NCBI GenBank assembly: GCA_017545045.1
Contig: JAFYDA010000062.1
Span: 1 to 44,412 of the forward strand
DNA: 44,412 nucleotides
Source: Prevotella sp.
Lineage (GTDB): Bacteria > Bacteroidota > Bacteroidia > Bacteroidales > Bacteroidaceae
Direction of reading: 5' to 3'
Shown in pieces: positions 43,643 to 44,412 of this stretch. The notes beneath the pieces were generated by a model. That model saw nothing but the letters and a program-made list of their open reading frames with translations, had not been told where the DNA came from and searched no databases. The first letter of the stretch is position 1. Every line of letters starts with the position of its first letter. The position numbers were made by a program, and so were the translations under genes.

Positions 43643-43768
43643 TCGCACATCGTTTTTTGACAGATTAAAGCGCATTTTTTAATTATGTCGGACATCTAAC
43701 AGAGTTACTATGTTACGCCCCTATACCGTTCAGCGCTCGTGCCTCGACTTTGAGGTATAATTAGAAGC

Positions 43769-44200
43769 CTAACGTCTCTCTGCAGCACACTGCGGACAGA
43801 GTCCCTTGGCCATGTAGTTAATGCTGTGCAGCCTATACCCCTCGGGAAGCAGGATGGGGGGTATGGGCATCTCGTTGATACAGAAAGTGCGGTGGCAGCG
43901 TTCGCAGTAGAAGTGCACGTGCTGGTCGTCGTCGTGCTCATGACCGTCGTGGCTGTGGCATAACTCGTAGCGCACCCCGTCGCCACCATCCTCTATGACA
44001 TGCACCAGATGATGCTCGCGAAACAACGTCAGCGCACGGAACACCCCCGACTTGTCAATAGACATAATTTTATATTCTAATTCGCTGAGCGACAAGGGAC
44101 GCTCAGCATCTGCCAGTGCCTTCACCACGACGATGCGGTTGGCAGTAGGCTTCACGCCATGTTCTTGGAGCATCTCCTCACAAATCTGTTGACTTATCAT
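43769..44200 (-). CDS. Fur-family metal-responsive repressor
   Basis: 143 aa. Winged-helix N-terminus (GVKPTANRIVVVKALADAER, then PLSLSELEYKIMSIDKSGVF and RALTLFREHHLVH). C-terminal metal-binding and dimer region: YELCHSHDGHEHDDDQHVHF, then CERC and CPQC pairs that hold a structural zinc. The His/Asp-rich stretch before CERC offers sensing ligands. Fur, Zur and PerR types cannot be separated with certainty; the His/Cys-rich divergent neighbour makes zinc or another soft metal more likely than iron. Minus-strand promoter TTTG-N20-TAACTTCG (44236-44205) overlaps an inverted repeat that may be its operator. Confidence 0.85.
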   Translation of the reverse strand: MISQQICEEMLQEHGVKPTANRIVVVKALADAERPLSLSELEYKIMSIDKSGVFRALTLFREHHLVHVIEDGGDGVRYELCHSHDGHEHDDDQHVHFYCERCHRTFCINEMPIPPILLPEGYRLHSINYMAKGLCPQCAAERR

Positions 44201-44218
44201 GCTGCGAAGTTACGCAAT

Positions 44219-44239
44219 AAGTTTGTAACTTCCAAACTT
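44219..44239. promoter_or_regulatory. candidate Fur-family operator
   Basis: AAGTTTG-N7-CAAACTT (44219-44239), an exact 7-bp dyad lying over the -33 region and spacer of the fur gene promoter. A second dyad TGCAAC-CAA-GTTGCA (44282-44296) sits upstream of the -7 element TAACTTTG (44309-44316) of the divergent gene. Operator function is inferred from position. Confidence 0.5.
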
Positions 44240-44344
44240 TTCTGCAGAAAACCGTCGGCAAGACAGCCCCTGTTCCTTGTTTGCAACCAAGTTGCAGAAA
44301 AGGTTTCGTAACTTTGCACCCAGAAACAATAAAACACTTAGGAT

Positions 44345-44412
44345 ATGGTACACAAACATCATCACGAACATCAAGGTGAATGCTGTTGTCATGAGCATCA
44401 TCATGAGCATCA
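44345..44412 (+). CDS. start of a His/Cys-rich metal-handling protein (3' end outside the window)
   Basis: Only 22 codons are visible: MVHKHHHEHQGECCCHEHHH and EH. Histidine, cysteine and glutamate make up most of it, as at the N-terminus of zinc or cadmium P-type ATPases, cation-diffusion facilitators and ZIP permeases of this phylum. A -7 element TAACTTTG at 44309-44316 lies about 28 nt upstream. It diverges from the Fur-family gene, the usual layout for a metal transporter and its repressor. The transporter class cannot be decided from this stub. Confidence 0.6.
   Translation, partial: MVHKHHHEHQGECCCHEHHHEH

Overview
The window looks like chromosomal DNA of a Prevotella-like member of the Bacteroidales. 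The evidence is promoters of the Bacteroidota type (TTTG, 19-20 nt, TAnnTTTG), many SusC/D-independent outer-membrane and lipoprotein genes, a bamA gene followed by three skp/ompH paralogues, a BspA-type leucine-rich-repeat remnant, and proteins ending in the type-IX-secretion-like tail (YxLxGRxV...GLYIxxGKKVxxK). No phage, transposase, integrase, CRISPR array or rRNA was seen. One tRNA-Leu is present.

Layout. 1-1.7 kb: the 3' end of a surface protein with a sorting tail, two related small Asp/Trp-rich proteins, each followed by a strong hairpin terminator, and a decayed BspA-like fragment. 1.6-7.9 kb (minus): four envelope or secreted proteins that read like an operon: a sorting-tail protein, a zincin-like DUF6055 protein, a DUF4859-repeat protein and a DUF4421 protein. 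8.0-10.0 kb (plus): prmC-recX-comF with overlapping ends. 10.1-13.1 kb: pyrE, an SRPBCC protein, argH and a Rieske-like cysteine lipoprotein. 13.4-17.1 kb: an inositol-monophosphatase-family enzyme, tRNA-Leu(TAA), a TPR lipoprotein and a thioredoxin-fold lipoprotein that has lost its CxxC. 17.1-24.6 kb (minus): the tryptophan operon trpB-E-G-D-C-A and then trpS, which has its own promoter. 24.6-27.3 kb: an outer-membrane protein, a GH105 hydrolase and an FAH-family hydrolase. 27.4-33.8 kb: a DUF5686 protein divergent from sufBCD. 33.8-34.1 kb: a small stand-alone unit encoding a 32-residue hydrophobic peptide. 34.2-41.8 kb: DUF6242 lipoprotein, DUF6089 barrel, uppS, bamA, three skp-like chaperones and murI. 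41.8-43.4 kb (minus): rbfA and a LolC/E-type permease. 43.8-44.4 kb: a Fur-family regulator divergent from the start of a His/Cys-rich metal-handling protein.

The most informative find is a complete ribosome-dependent attenuator in front of trpB: a promoter, a 22-codon leader peptide with three consecutive Trp codons, a pause hairpin, an antiterminator and a GC-rich terminator followed by a U tract. The operon has no trpF. The trpC-trpA gap, where other Bacteroidales carry trpF, holds a short CAGAG/CTCTG repeat tract that also encodes the last residues of TrpC. Every gap in this operon holds a different short-period tandem or palindromic tract. Arrays of 21-23-nt units occur at three further intergenic places (13.2, 27.3 and 43.6 kb), so invasion of intergenic DNA by short tandem words seems to be a general feature of this genome.

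All family assignments come from reading the translations and motifs; no database search was possible.
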